From: Rossellomorea marisflavi | GTDB taxonomy: Bacteria > Bacillota > Bacilli > Bacillales > Bacillaceae_B | Length of the DNA: 64,000 nucleotides | NCBI GenBank assembly: GCA_003667865.1 | Contig: CP033051.1 | Span: 2,568,501-2,632,500, forward strand | Reading direction: 5' to 3' | In this document: one piece after another, positions 7,275-16,038 of the stretch | Numbering within the stretch: the stretch's first letter is position 1 | Layout of the letters: each line of letters starts with the position of its first letter | Made by a program: the position numbers and the translations under genes | Notes under the pieces: generated by a model | Told to the model about the DNA's origin: nothing | The model's input: the letters and a program-made list of their open reading frames with translations, nothing else | The model's database searches: none

Positions 7275-8503
7275 TGAAGAATGTACAGGAGCTATGGAAA
7301 ACACGCGTAACAGAGTACAGTACAGAATTACGAAAATACTTACGATATATGTTTAATGATCATCTATTATTTGTGCTAATTTTTGCCCTTGGTGGTGGAG
7401 CTTTTACCTATAATCAGTGGGTTGATACATTACAACCGAATTTCCCAGCCCCCTTCATAATGGCTGTAATTTTAATGTTTGTTCTGACTATTAGTCCTGT
7501 TTACACATTTCTAAGGGAAGCAGATGGTGTTTTCTTACTTCCATTAGAGAGTAGAATGACTGGCTATTTTCACAAGGGGATATGGGTGAGCTTCTTATTT
7601 CAGTCCTATCTACTTGTATTGGTATTGGCTGCTCTAATGCCAATGTATGTAAAGGTTACTAATGCTGAATTTAATGATTTTTTTATACTGCTAGCAGTAT
7701 TATTACTGATGAAAATCTGGAATTTATATGTTAGATGGTACCTATTGAAATATCAAGAAAGAGAAGCACATAGAATTGACTTCCTAATACGCCTTGTCAT
7801 AAACGGAGTTTTTCTTTATTTCTTATTTCAAGAGGGGCTGTATACGTTCCTTCTGATCATTGGAATTCTTATGGTTCTATATGGTTTATATTTTTATGGT
7901 GTTACTAAGAAAAAGACATTGAAATGGGATCTCTTAATTAGTCTTGAGGAACAGAGAATGCTAGCGTTTTATCGAATTGCGAATATGTTTACAGATGTTC
8001 CAAAATTAAAGGGACGGGTAAGCAGAAGAAAGTGGCTAGATATACTTATTAATTTAATCCCTTATCGACAAGATCAAACCTATAAGTTCCTTTATATAAG
8101 AGCGTTGCTTCGAACCAGTGAGTACTTTGGTTTGTTCAGTAGATTGACAATCATTAGTCTTGTTATGATTTCATTTAGTGATTCACTTGTGTTACATGTA
8201 TTTATCGCTTTGTTGTTCATGTACCTAACAGGATTTCAAGTTCTACCGATGTATAAGAGGTTTGATTTTAAACTATGGGTCTTGATTTATCCTGTTTCAA
8301 AGGAAATCCGTGCTAGCTCTTTTCAATGGGTTGTAACCCGTTGCTTACTGTTTCAAGCCATTGTATTCTCGCTACCGATATTTATTAAAGGAATGTGGCT
8401 TGAGGGTGTTATTACTCTACTAGCAGGTCTTTCTTTTTCATTAGCCTTTAGTCAGTTTTATATGCCAAAGCGGCTAAAAAAACTTGAAGAGCGATATGTA
8501 TAA
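7274..8503 (+). CDS. ecsB: EcsB, ABC transporter membrane subunit
   Basis: Polytopic membrane protein of 409 residues with about ten hydrophobic segments, the permease partner of EcsA. The start overlaps the ecsA stop, implying translational coupling. Sequence landmarks include YMFNDHLLFVLIFALGGGAF near the N-terminus and long hydrophobic pairs around residues 105-145 and 165-210. Gene order and size match Bacillus ecsB. Confidence 0.92.
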   Translation: MKNVQELWKTRVTEYSTELRKYLRYMFNDHLLFVLIFALGGGAFTYNQWVDTLQPNFPAPFIMAVILMFVLTISPVYTFLREADGVFLLPLESRMTGYFHKGIWVSFLFQSYLLVLVLAALMPMYVKVTNAEFNDFFILLAVLLLMKIWNLYVRWYLLKYQEREAHRIDFLIRLVINGVFLYFLFQEGLYTFLLIIGILMVLYGLYFYGVTKKKTLKWDLLISLEEQRMLAFYRIANMFTDVPKLKGRVSRRKWLDILINLIPYRQDQTYKFLYIRALLRTSEYFGLFSRLTIISLVMISFSDSLVLHVFIALLFMYLTGFQVLPMYKRFDFKLWVLIYPVSKEIRASSFQWVVTRCLLFQAIVFSLPIFIKGMWLEGVITLLAGLSFSLAFSQFYMPKRLKKLEERYV

Positions 8504-8563
8504 TGAAACCGTAGTGCAGTACCATTCGTAATAGGAGTATATCGGAAAAAGGAATGGTTTGAG

Positions 8564-9271
8564 ATGAATCGTGATGAAATTAAAGCAGATACAGAGCTCT
8601 GGAAAAGAAAATATATAAAAAAGTCGTCTATGTTCAATCGTTATGCTAAAAAAGCACAAGTTAAAATGAATGCAATGATTCCTGATAAGGCACATAGTAT
8701 TGTAACCGAGAGCATTAAGAGAATGGTTGAAATGACTTTAAAAGGGAATGAATGGATTAAAACAGATCAGGTTGAGTGTTCTGATAATATCCTTGAAAGA
8801 GAAAAGCAAATGAGTGAGAAACTTCGAATGTACAGAAAAGCAGCGATGGTTGAGGGAGCAGGTACTGGAGCTGGTGGGTTTGTACTAGGTTTAGCTGATT
8901 TTCCATTGCTTCTTTCAATTAAAATGAAGTTTCTTAGTGAGTGTGCCTCTATTCATGGATATGATGAAAAATCCTATGAAGAGCGGTTATTTATGCTATA
9001 TGTGTTTCAATTAGCATTTTCGAGTGATGAACATAGAAAAGACGTGCTATTTATTATAGAAAATTGGAGTGTCCAGAAGGAGCGCCTCGTTGAAATGGAC
9101 TGGAGAGTATTTCAGCAGGAATATCGTGATTTTATAGATTTAATCAAATTACTACAGCTTGTTCCTGGGGTAGGAGCAGTTGTTGGTGCGTTTGCAAACT
9201 TTAAGCTACTCGATCAATTGGGGGAAGTGGCAAAATACGCTTACAGAATTCGTTATTTTAATGAGTGTTAA
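8564..9271 (+). CDS. ecsC: EcsC family protein
   Basis: Third gene of the ecs operon, 60 nt after ecsB, with GGAAAAAGGAATGG before the ATG. The 235-residue protein contains the EcsC-domain signature GAGTGAGGFVLGLADFPLLL (about residues 99-118), a membrane-associating glycine/hydrophobic stretch, and a second one, LVPGVGAVVGAFANF, near the C-terminus. In B. subtilis ecsC is not essential for Ecs function; its role is unknown. Confidence 0.92.
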   Translation: MNRDEIKADTELWKRKYIKKSSMFNRYAKKAQVKMNAMIPDKAHSIVTESIKRMVEMTLKGNEWIKTDQVECSDNILEREKQMSEKLRMYRKAAMVEGAGTGAGGFVLGLADFPLLLSIKMKFLSECASIHGYDEKSYEERLFMLYVFQLAFSSDEHRKDVLFIIENWSVQKERLVEMDWRVFQQEYRDFIDLIKLLQLVPGVGAVVGAFANFKLLDQLGEVAKYAYRIRYFNEC

Positions 9272-9304
9272 AAGTATAAAGGGAAATTGTGCTAGTTCGT
9301 TGAA

Positions 9305-9341
9305 GGATGCTCTTGAAATAATTCAGGAACATCCTTTTTTT
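9305..9341 (+). terminator. Terminator of ecsABC
   Basis: GGATG...TTGAA / TTCA...CATCC stem followed by seven T, 34 nt after the ecsC stop. Confidence 0.8.
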
Positions 9342-9415
9342 ATCGGTTCCAGACTTGTTATGCAAATTCAGAATAATAGACTAGCTATATTACAAGCATA
9401 GGTGGACGTAATGTA

Positions 9416-10408
9416 TTATTTGTTGAGTTGATCAGCAGGATACACGAGTCCTATTTGCTTTCGTACTTCTTCAAGTGTAACAGCAGTGAGCAGACTAGTA
9501 TGCATCGAATTGACCTCAGATTCAAGTCTATTGTCATGAATTAGTTCCACAAATTCTTTTGCTTCGTAATACATACTATTCTCTACTTGTGGTCTAGAAA
9601 TATCTTCTACTGTTCCATCCTTATAATGGATTTTTACATTTTCAGGAGTATTCATTTTGTCAATGATGATACTCCCATTCTCACCTTGAATTTCTGAGGG
9701 AAGGTAGGAGTTCGTTATTTTTGAATACATAATAACAGCATCCATCTGATCATACGAAAGTAAAAGGCTTCCAGAGCCATCGACCCCTGATTCTAGCATA
9801 TAACTAGTAGCCTTAATCGACTTTGGTTCACCAAATAATCGTATTGCTGGATATATACAATATATGCCAATATCCATTAAAGAGCCATTTGAAAATTCTG
9901 GTTTAAATGCATTTAAAATAGTTCCTTCTTTGTACTGGTCATATCTAGATGAATATTGACAGTAACTAGCAAAAAACCTTCTTATCTTCCCAATCTTATG
10001 TAAGTTTTCTTCAATTGCTTTAAAATTAGGAACTAGTGTTGTTTTTAGTGCTTCCATTAGTACGACATTATTATTTTTTGCTACTTCAATCATACTTCTG
10101 GCTTCCATGGAATTAGATGACATTGGTTTCTCGCAAAGAACATGCTTGCCTTGCTGCATACAAAGAATTGCTTGTTCAGCATGAAGAGAATTTGGGCTTG
10201 CAATATAGACTGCGTCAATCTGATCACTTCCTGCAAATTGCTCTAAATCTGTGTATGTATACTTTACATCATACTTATTTGCAAAGGTCTTTGCTTTTTC
10301 TTCTGTACGTGAGTAGATAGCGTTTAATTCAAAACCATCAACTTTGCTCGCTGCTTCTAAAAAACGTTCCGTTATCCAATTTGTACCTATGATACCGATG
10401 CGGACCAT
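9416..10408 (-). CDS. Gfo/Idh/MocA-family NAD(P)-dependent oxidoreductase
   Basis: A Rossmann N-terminus (RIGIIGTNWITERFL, residues 3-17) is followed by the family dinucleotide-binding segment AVYIASPNSLHAEQA and the catalytic-lysine motif HVLCEKPMSSN (Lys about residue 95). The C-terminal half is the alpha/beta substrate domain. The family oxidises sugars, inositols or related polyols; the exact substrate cannot be read here. YulF-like proteins of Bacillus share the opening. GGAGG lies 7 nt before the ATG. Single gene between ecsC and the HAD gene. Confidence 0.88.
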   Translation of the reverse strand: MVRIGIIGTNWITERFLEAASKVDGFELNAIYSRTEEKAKTFANKYDVKYTYTDLEQFAGSDQIDAVYIASPNSLHAEQAILCMQQGKHVLCEKPMSSNSMEARSMIEVAKNNNVVLMEALKTTLVPNFKAIEENLHKIGKIRRFFASYCQYSSRYDQYKEGTILNAFKPEFSNGSLMDIGIYCIYPAIRLFGEPKSIKATSYMLESGVDGSGSLLLSYDQMDAVIMYSKITNSYLPSEIQGENGSIIIDKMNTPENVKIHYKDGTVEDISRPQVENSMYYEAKEFVELIHDNRLESEVNSMHTSLLTAVTLEEVRKQIGLVYPADQLNK

Positions 10409-10545
10409 ATAAATTCCTCCTTACTTTTTCTATAGGCAGTATACTCCTTCTTTTTAATGGTGGAAAGTCCTAGTAATTTTGTTCACGATTAAAATGTGGC
10501 ATAATGGAGTACGAATTACTTAAGATACATAAAGGAGACAATAAT

Positions 10546-11403
10546 ATGAGAAAATTGATTGCTATAGATCTGGATGGGACTTTGTTATCCTCAAAGATAG
10601 AAATCTCACAGGAGAATATTGAAGTTATTCAACAGGCTCAAAAAGCAGGACATATTGTTATGATTTGCTCGGGACGTGCTCCGGAAGATATTAAAAATGT
10701 TATTGAGAAAACGCCCCTAAAGTGTCCTGTTGCAGGAAGTAATGGCACAATGGTCATTGCTGATGGAAAGCTTTTAAGTCAGGTATCTTTGGATTCTGAA
10801 AATATTAGAACTGTCTCTTCATTATTAAATGACCGTAAATATCCGTTTAAAGTATATACAAGCAAGGGAATCTTTGTTGCGTCTACTTGGAGTGAAAGAA
10901 TGATTGCGACATTAGAACGCAATGAGCAAATTAAAGAACATTTAACATCGCAAGAATACAAGTTTATGACAGAACAGCCAAAAGAGACTGAGTCTGTTAA
11001 AGTATTTAACACTATTGAGGATCTTCTTTCTCAAGACGACCTAGCGATTCAGAAATTCTTTATTCCTACAATAGAAGGAAAGAACGAACTAATGGCTAAG
11101 CTAAAAGAAATTCCGGGAATTTCTATCACTACATCAGGTACCTATAATATTGAGATTATGGATGTAAACGGACATAAAGGAAATGGAGTAAAAGTCATGG
11201 CTGAATATTTCCAAATTCCAATAGAGGATACTGTAGCAATTGGGGACAATTTCAATGATGTTCCAATGTTAGAGGTAGCTGGTCTCTCCATTGCAATGGG
11301 GAATGCTGATCCAACGGTAAAAGAACTAGCAGATGTCGTTACATTGACCAATAATGAGCATGGTGTTGCACATGCCATTAAGACGTACATACTAGATAAA
11401 TAA
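10546..11403 (+). CDS. Cof-type HAD-superfamily phosphatase
   Basis: Cytosolic phosphatase of the Cof/YidA class acting on small phosphorylated metabolites. HAD motif I is AIDLDGTLL (nucleophile Asp 8, acid Asp 10), motif II ICSGR (Ser about residue 44), and motif III/IV GDNFNDVPML near residue 235, with the inserted C2 cap between. The ATG at 10546 has AAAGGAGA 8 nt upstream; an in-frame ATG 14 codons earlier lacks such a signal. Substrate unknown. Confidence 0.92.
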   Translation: MRKLIAIDLDGTLLSSKIEISQENIEVIQQAQKAGHIVMICSGRAPEDIKNVIEKTPLKCPVAGSNGTMVIADGKLLSQVSLDSENIRTVSSLLNDRKYPFKVYTSKGIFVASTWSERMIATLERNEQIKEHLTSQEYKFMTEQPKETESVKVFNTIEDLLSQDDLAIQKFFIPTIEGKNELMAKLKEIPGISITTSGTYNIEIMDVNGHKGNGVKVMAEYFQIPIEDTVAIGDNFNDVPMLEVAGLSIAMGNADPTVKELADVVTLTNNEHGVAHAIKTYILDK

Positions 11404-11408
11404 TACAT

Positions 11409-11515
11409 AAGAGGTTGTTTAAGAAGAGAAAGTAAGTTTCCTATTTACGTCACAAATATAAGATTGTGTAGGATAGGATTGGTTTTTCATCTTTCTTAAT
11501 CAACCTCTTTGTTTA
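11409..11515 (+). terminator. Long-loop hairpin after the HAD gene
   Basis: AAGAGGTTGTTTAAGAA and TTCTTAATCAACCTCTTT arms, about 60 nt apart, with a few T after. It probably terminates the HAD transcript. It resembles the hairpins at 28014-28125 and 30839-30950 in overall size. Confidence 0.65.
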
Positions 11516-11615
11516 TATTCTTTGCATTATTTTAAGAAAATGGAAGTAGAGAACACTAAGAGCTTTGGAACCCAGAATATGAAGTGAAGCATATTGATAG
11601 AGAGGTGATAAAGAG

Positions 11616-12371
11616 ATGTGCTTAATTTTATTTTCATATAAGCAACATCCGAAATATCCATTAATTGTTGCTGCAAATCGAGACGAATTTTATAACCGAG
11701 CAACTGCACCAGCGAGCTTTTGGGAGGATGAACCTACAATTCTTGCAGGAAGAGATTTAGTTAAAAAAGGTACCTGGATGGGTGTTGCGAAATCAGGTCG
11801 GTTTGCGGCTTTGACGAATTATAGAGATCCTAAGGAGAGTCTTGTAGGGAAACAATCTCGTGGAAAGTTGGTCGCTAATTTTCTAAGTGGAGCTACAGAA
11901 GCAGATGAGTATATTCAAGAAGTGTCAGAACAACGAAGTTCTTATCCAGGCTTTAACCTGCTTGTCGGGAATCAACATGACTTATATTATTATTCAAATA
12001 TAACGGATCAACGAGAAAAGCTTCAACCAGGACTATACGGAGTAAGTAATCATCTTTTAAATACAGAATGGCCGAAAGTAAACAAAGGAAAAGAACGTTT
12101 AAATACTATTCTTCAATCGGATCGTATTGAAATAGATAGTCTTTTTGAAATGCTTCAGGATGCCGACCCTGCACCGGATCACCTACTTCCGAACACAGGT
12201 ATCTCATATGAATGGGAAAAGCTTCTTTCTTCTATGTATATTTCTAGTGATCAATACGGTACAAGAAGTTCTGCAGTAATCGTAATGTCAGAGGAGGAAG
12301 TATTCTTTTATGAGAGAAATTACTCTACAGATGGTGTGAAAAACAAAGAATTTAGATTTTATTTATCGTGA
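11616..12371 (+). CDS. NRDE (TANGO2-like) family protein
   Basis: Begins MCLILFSYKQHPKYPLIVAANRDEFY. The N-terminal Cys next to the start and the NRDE motif (residues 20-23) define the TANGO2/NRDE family, an Ntn-hydrolase-like fold linked to haem or lipid handling in eukaryotes and of unknown function in bacteria. Further family motifs are GRDLVKKGTWMGV and TNYRDP. GAGAGGTGA precedes the ATG. 251 aa, full length. Single gene ended by a nearby hairpin. Confidence 0.9.
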   Translation: MCLILFSYKQHPKYPLIVAANRDEFYNRATAPASFWEDEPTILAGRDLVKKGTWMGVAKSGRFAALTNYRDPKESLVGKQSRGKLVANFLSGATEADEYIQEVSEQRSSYPGFNLLVGNQHDLYYYSNITDQREKLQPGLYGVSNHLLNTEWPKVNKGKERLNTILQSDRIEIDSLFEMLQDADPAPDHLLPNTGISYEWEKLLSSMYISSDQYGTRSSAVIVMSEEEVFFYERNYSTDGVKNKEFRFYLS

Positions 12372-12395
12372 AGCTCTATTATAGGGCTTTTTTTA
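12371..12395 (+). terminator. Terminator of the NRDE gene
   Basis: AAGCTCTA / TAGGGCTT (one G-T pair) with a 3-nt loop and seven T, immediately after the stop codon. Confidence 0.85.
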
Positions 12396-12454
12396 TTTTT
12401 GTATGTATGTGTGGTTGATAGGATGGGAATCTATTCTTTAGTGGATAATGAATA

Positions 12455-12582
12455 TTGAAAGCATGAAAGAAACAGAATTACTTTTGTGATAAAAAAGCAT
12501 AAAACGGAAATGGTAGTTGACGAAACGGGAGTAAAAATGGGATAATACCTTTGAAACGCGAAAGAAATAGAATTATTATTTG
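12455..12582 (+). promoter_or_regulatory. Duplicated operator-like sequence around the deoR-type promoter
   Basis: Two imperfect copies of about 32 bp, at 12455-12486 and 12551-12582. Both read TTGAAA(G)C..GAAAGAAAYAGAATTA followed by TTTTG or TATTTG. Between them is a sigma-A-like promoter, TTGACG (12517-12522), 18 bp, GATAAT (12541-12546). DeoR-type repressors often bind repeated sites around their own promoters, so I infer autoregulation by the next gene. Confidence 0.55.
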
Positions 12583-12622
12583 TATTATCATGAATAAACA
12601 TGAATGAAGGGTGGGGGATCAG

Positions 12623-13393
12623 ATGTTTTCGGAAGAAAGAAGAGAAGAAATTTTAAAACGAGTTGAGAAAGAGGGAAGAATTCTAGCAAAGGAATTAGCA
12701 GAACAATATAACGTATCTATTGATTCCATTCGACGTGATTTATCCATTATGGAGGAGCAAGGGTTATTGAAAAGAACACATGGTGGAGCTATACCTATTC
12801 CACATGCACGACAGTTACCACTATCTCCAGACAAACGCTATGGAGAAGGAAACGTCTATCAAAATGCAATTGCAAAACTTGCAGCTTCCTTTATAAAGGA
12901 GAATGAGACTTTATTTATTGGTGGTGCCGCCATTCAGTATGTTCTTCTTAAATACCTACCAAGGGATATTTCGTTCACTGTTGTAACAAATTCAGTTGAG
13001 GTTGCTTACTACTTAAGAAGTATGGAGAATGTTCAAACCTATTTAGTAGGTGGTCTTGTGAAAGAGTCAGGTAATATTACAGATGCACTAGCAAATGAAT
13101 TTGCACGTCAATTCACGATTGATCGATGTTTTGCAACAGCGGGGGGATTATCGGCAAAAGGATTAAGCACAGCAACACCAGAAGTAGCAGTCTTTCATAA
13201 AACCGTTTTTGATAATTCAAAGTCTATTATTACACTTATTGAACATACAAAGTTTGGAGTCGACCTATTTGCAGGTATGTACCCTATAACGAAACTAGAT
13301 ATGATTATTACTGATGAAGAAGTAATAGAAGAGAAACTTGATAAAGTTAGAGCTCAAGGTGTTACCGTTGTTGTAGCGAAGGTTGGGGAATAA
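12623..13393 (+). CDS. DeoR/GlpR-family transcriptional regulator
   Basis: An N-terminal DeoR helix-turn-helix (RREEILKRVEKEGRI...ELAEQYNVSIDSIRRDL, with the family SIDSIRRDLSIMEEQG recognition segment and HGGA after it) is joined to a sugar-isomerase-like effector domain. That domain has TVVTNSVEVA, LVGGLVKESG and the conserved ...CFATAGGLSAKGLSTATPE run. Such proteins sense phosphorylated sugars. The start is ATG 12623 with GGGTGGGGG upstream rather than the in-frame GTG at 12611. Together with 13431-13787 it forms a probable two-gene unit. Confidence 0.92.
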   Translation: MFSEERREEILKRVEKEGRILAKELAEQYNVSIDSIRRDLSIMEEQGLLKRTHGGAIPIPHARQLPLSPDKRYGEGNVYQNAIAKLAASFIKENETLFIGGAAIQYVLLKYLPRDISFTVVTNSVEVAYYLRSMENVQTYLVGGLVKESGNITDALANEFARQFTIDRCFATAGGLSAKGLSTATPEVAVFHKTVFDNSKSIITLIEHTKFGVDLFAGMYPITKLDMIITDEEVIEEKLDKVRAQGVTVVVAKVGE

Positions 13394-13430
13394 ATTTGCG
13401 TTAAAGAATTCAAAACAAAGGGGCGTTTTT

Positions 13431-13787
13431 ATGTTTTATCGGAGAAAATATTATATTGTAAAGAGTGGCTTTGTAGAGGCTTTTAATAAACTATTTAACA
13501 ACATAAACCTTCCAAATCAACTAAAATACGGTTCTCGTTTCGTTGGTCGATGGATGAAGGATAATACTAATGGGACGGTTGAGATATTTGCTATTTGGGA
13601 ATATGACAGTTATGAAGATTATCTGAAAATAGAGAAGAATGTTCGAAGTGATGAAGCTCATGTTAAACGTGTTGAAGATTGGTATGAAAAACAAGGTGGT
13701 AAAGAATATGTGTTTAAGGAATATTTCATAGAAATTAAGAATGAAGAATTGAAATCAACGGTAGAGCTTCAAGAAAATATAAGCTGA
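13431..13787 (+). CDS. NIPSNAP-like small protein (118 aa)
   Basis: Short alpha/beta protein, MFYRRKYYIVKSGFVEAFN..., containing GRWMKDNTNGTVEIFAIWEYDSYEDYLKIE, the pattern of NIPSNAP or dimeric alpha-beta barrel stress proteins. The ATG at 13431 follows AAAGGGGCG. It starts 37 nt after the regulator stop in the same direction, so probably co-transcribed. Enzymatic role not known. Confidence 0.7.
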   Translation: MFYRRKYYIVKSGFVEAFNKLFNNINLPNQLKYGSRFVGRWMKDNTNGTVEIFAIWEYDSYEDYLKIEKNVRSDEAHVKRVEDWYEKQGGKEYVFKEYFIEIKNEELKSTVELQENIS

Positions 13788-13808
13788 GATGTTGGTGGTC
13801 TAGTATAG

Positions 13809-13839
13809 AAAAAGAGGGTGGCTCAATGAGACACCCCCT
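13809..13839 (-). terminator. Terminator of the SRP RNA
   Basis: On the minus strand AGGGGGTGTCTC / GAGCCACCCTCT followed by TTTTT. It lies directly beyond the 3' end of the SRP RNA. Confidence 0.85.
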
Positions 13840-13854
13840 AGACTTTTAAAGGAA

Positions 13855-13943
13855 GTATGTAGTGTGCCACATACGAAGAACTGCTTAGTGCTGCTTCCTT
13901 CCGGACCTGACACATTTCACAGTTACGTATTGGCTACATCAAC
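13855..13943 (-). ncRNA. ffs: Small-type signal recognition particle RNA
   Basis: The minus strand holds the universally conserved domain IV loop GTCAGGTCCGGAAGGAAGCA (at about 13892-13911), with the GGAA tetraloop and asymmetric loop. Flanking arms AACTG/CAGTT, ATACG/CGTAT, GCCA/TGGC and GTAG/CTAC pair to form one long hairpin of about 90 nt, the bacterial small (4.5S-like) form. A T-tailed terminator follows at once, and the amidohydrolase gene ends about 60 nt upstream, leaving no room for the Alu domain of the large form usual in Bacillus. Ends are estimates from pairing. Confidence 0.88.
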
Positions 13944-14005
13944 TATATTACACTATGCTGTATAGAAGAGAAAGGGACAATTAGTGGTAATAATGGAACG
14001 AACTA

Positions 14006-15193
14006 CTATTTTTTATTCTGCAATTGATAATGGATCGTTGCAGTTGCTAGAGTTTTAGCAGCAATAAGCATCGCTTTTTCATTAAAGTCAAATCTAGGAT
14101 GATGGTGCGGGAAAGGTTTATCTATCCCTTCTTGTTTTGCCCCAGTAAAGAAGAATGTTCCTTTAACATGCTGTAAGTAGTAAGCAAAATCTTCTCCGCC
14201 CATCTGCATCTCAATTTCGTCTATACTCGTTACACCTGGAACTTGGCTAGTGTGGGCTTGTAAAAAGTTTGTCTCCTCTAAATGATTGACCACTGCAGGA
14301 TATCCTCTGTCAAAAACATATTCATAGTCACAATCTGTTGAATAACAAACTCCTTTAACAATTCTTTCAATTTCATTTTCAATTAGGTCACGAACATCTT
14401 CATTAAATGTCCTTACAGTTCCAATTAATTTTGCTTGATCTGCGATAACGTTAAAAGCATTTTCTGCAACAAACGAGCCGACAGAAACAACAGCAGGCTC
14501 AATTGGGTTAACTCTACGACTTACAATTTGCTGGAGTTCAGTCACGAGTTGAGCACCTACCACAATTGAATCCTTTGTTTTATGTGGCTGTGCTCCGTGT
14601 CCACCAGCCCCTTTAATCGTGATTTCAAAACGATCTGCTGCAGCCATAATAGGTCCAACACGATAGTGAATGGAACCGAGTGGTTCTGTGGCCCAAAGAT
14701 GGGTTCCAAATATAACATCCACTCCTTCTAAGCATCCATCCTCAATCATCGGTTTTGCTCCTCCTGGTGAATATTCTTCTGCATGCTGGTGGATAAGAAC
14801 GACATTACCATGAAGCTCATCCTTTAATTCATACAACGTTTTAGCTAAAACTAGTAACGTTGCTGTATGGCCATCATGCCCACATGCATGCATGACACCA
14901 GGTACTTTTGAACGGTAAGGTACATCCTTTAAGTCATGAATAGGAAGTGCATCAAAATCTGCACGAAGGGCTACTGTTTTCCCAGGGTGGCTACCGTATA
15001 TTTTAGCAACAATACCGTTACCACCTACGTTACTGCGAACCTCAATACCCAGTTCGTTGTAGTAATTGATAATGTATTGAGCTGTTTGAACCTCTTTAAA
15101 GGAAAGCTCAGGATTTTGGTGAAAGTGACGACGGATTTTAACCATTTCATCCCACTGACGATCTAATTTTTGATATAATTTTTCCATTACCAT
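14006..15193 (-). CDS. yhaA: M20-family amidohydrolase (YhaA-like)
   Basis: Zinc-dependent N-acyl-amino-acid amidohydrolase of about 395 residues, corresponding to YhaA near ecsABC in B. subtilis. Family marks: RRHFHQNPELSFKE, LRADFDALP, MHACGHDGHTA (metal ligands), HQHAEE (catalytic Glu region), and MGGEDFAYY near the C-terminus, with a dimerisation domain inserted at about residues 185-300. The start is one of two adjacent ATGs (15193 chosen) spaced best from GGAGG. It lies downstream of the phosphatase gene's divergent start. Confidence 0.9.
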   Translation of the reverse strand: MVMEKLYQKLDRQWDEMVKIRRHFHQNPELSFKEVQTAQYIINYYNELGIEVRSNVGGNGIVAKIYGSHPGKTVALRADFDALPIHDLKDVPYRSKVPGVMHACGHDGHTATLLVLAKTLYELKDELHGNVVLIHQHAEEYSPGGAKPMIEDGCLEGVDVIFGTHLWATEPLGSIHYRVGPIMAAADRFEITIKGAGGHGAQPHKTKDSIVVGAQLVTELQQIVSRRVNPIEPAVVSVGSFVAENAFNVIADQAKLIGTVRTFNEDVRDLIENEIERIVKGVCYSTDCDYEYVFDRGYPAVVNHLEETNFLQAHTSQVPGVTSIDEIEMQMGGEDFAYYLQHVKGTFFFTGAKQEGIDKPFPHHHPRFDFNEKAMLIAAKTLATATIHYQLQNKK

Positions 15194-15262
15194 CATATTC
15201 CTCCAATTACTATTACAAAATTCACAACACATTAGATTGATTACTCATAAGGAAGTGAAGAA

Positions 15263-15862
15263 GTGAATAGGGTTATTTATTTTAGTGGCATTGTATCTTT
15301 TATTCTATTTTTATATGTATTTTTCCTTGTTCATACCAATAGAGTTGAAACATTTGACGAAGTACTATTTGGTTGGTTTGAACCTGCTACAGCTATTGTT
15401 CCGTTTACTGTCATTGGGACTGAGCTCGTAATCGGTATTACTAGTATACTCTTAATATTATTTTTATGGTGGAAAAAGAAGGATTATGTTGGGATTCTTA
15501 CTGTTGTAGTTGCAGTTGGTGGGGGAAATGTAATGAATCAATGGTTGAAAGGGTTTGAAGAAAGGCCGCGACCTCCCTTTTTACATGGAGAAGATGGCTA
15601 TAGTTTTCCAAGTGGTCATGCAATGGTAGGACTAATCTTTTTACTTGTAGTGGCTTATTATTTATCTAAAGAATTTAAAAATCATCACATCAAAATAGCT
15701 TTCTACCTAGGTGCAACTTTGCTTGCCCTTCTCACTGGACTAAGTAGAATCGTCGAAAAGGCACATTTTCCATCGGATGTTCTAGCTGGTTTCTTAATTG
15801 GCTATGCATTCTTTGTGCTTTGTCTCTTCTTATACGAAAAAGCACCCCGAGATTGGAAATAG
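15263..15862 (+). CDS. PAP2-family membrane phosphatase
   Basis: Six-helix membrane phosphatase for phosphatidate, undecaprenyl-pyrophosphate or a related lipid. The three catalytic motifs are KGFEERPRPP (KxxxxxxRP), PSGH and SRIVEKAHFPSD (SRxxxxxHxxxD). GTG start at 15263 with GGAAGTGA upstream. 199 aa. Divergent from the amidohydrolase gene, separated by about 70 nt. Confidence 0.9.
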   Translation: MNRVIYFSGIVSFILFLYVFFLVHTNRVETFDEVLFGWFEPATAIVPFTVIGTELVIGITSILLILFLWWKKKDYVGILTVVVAVGGGNVMNQWLKGFEERPRPPFLHGEDGYSFPSGHAMVGLIFLLVVAYYLSKEFKNHHIKIAFYLGATLLALLTGLSRIVEKAHFPSDVLAGFLIGYAFFVLCLFLYEKAPRDWK

Positions 15863-15881
15863 GAAATAATCGTAACAGGTC

Positions 15882-15914
15882 TGTCTCAAAGAGGGACGGA
15901 CCTTATTATTTCCG
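15882..15914 (+). terminator. Terminator after PAP2 gene
   Basis: GGTCTGTCTC / GAGGGACGGACC hairpin with a weak T-rich tail. The same GGGACGGACC sequence recurs in hairpins at 26312 and, in half, at 55321. Confidence 0.65.
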
Positions 15915-16038
15915 TCTAGGGACGGAGAAGAATTCCTACGTCTGCACCTCTTGAACTTGTTTGAACTTGTATATTCTAAATATAACAAGGAATTTCTTAA
16001 TATAAGACGAATTTATAAACCATTAGGGTGGTGCGAAT

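Noticed and set aside
9180..9401. 73-codon frame running past the ecsC end.
   Set aside because: Starts inside ecsC in another frame and runs through the ecsABC terminator.
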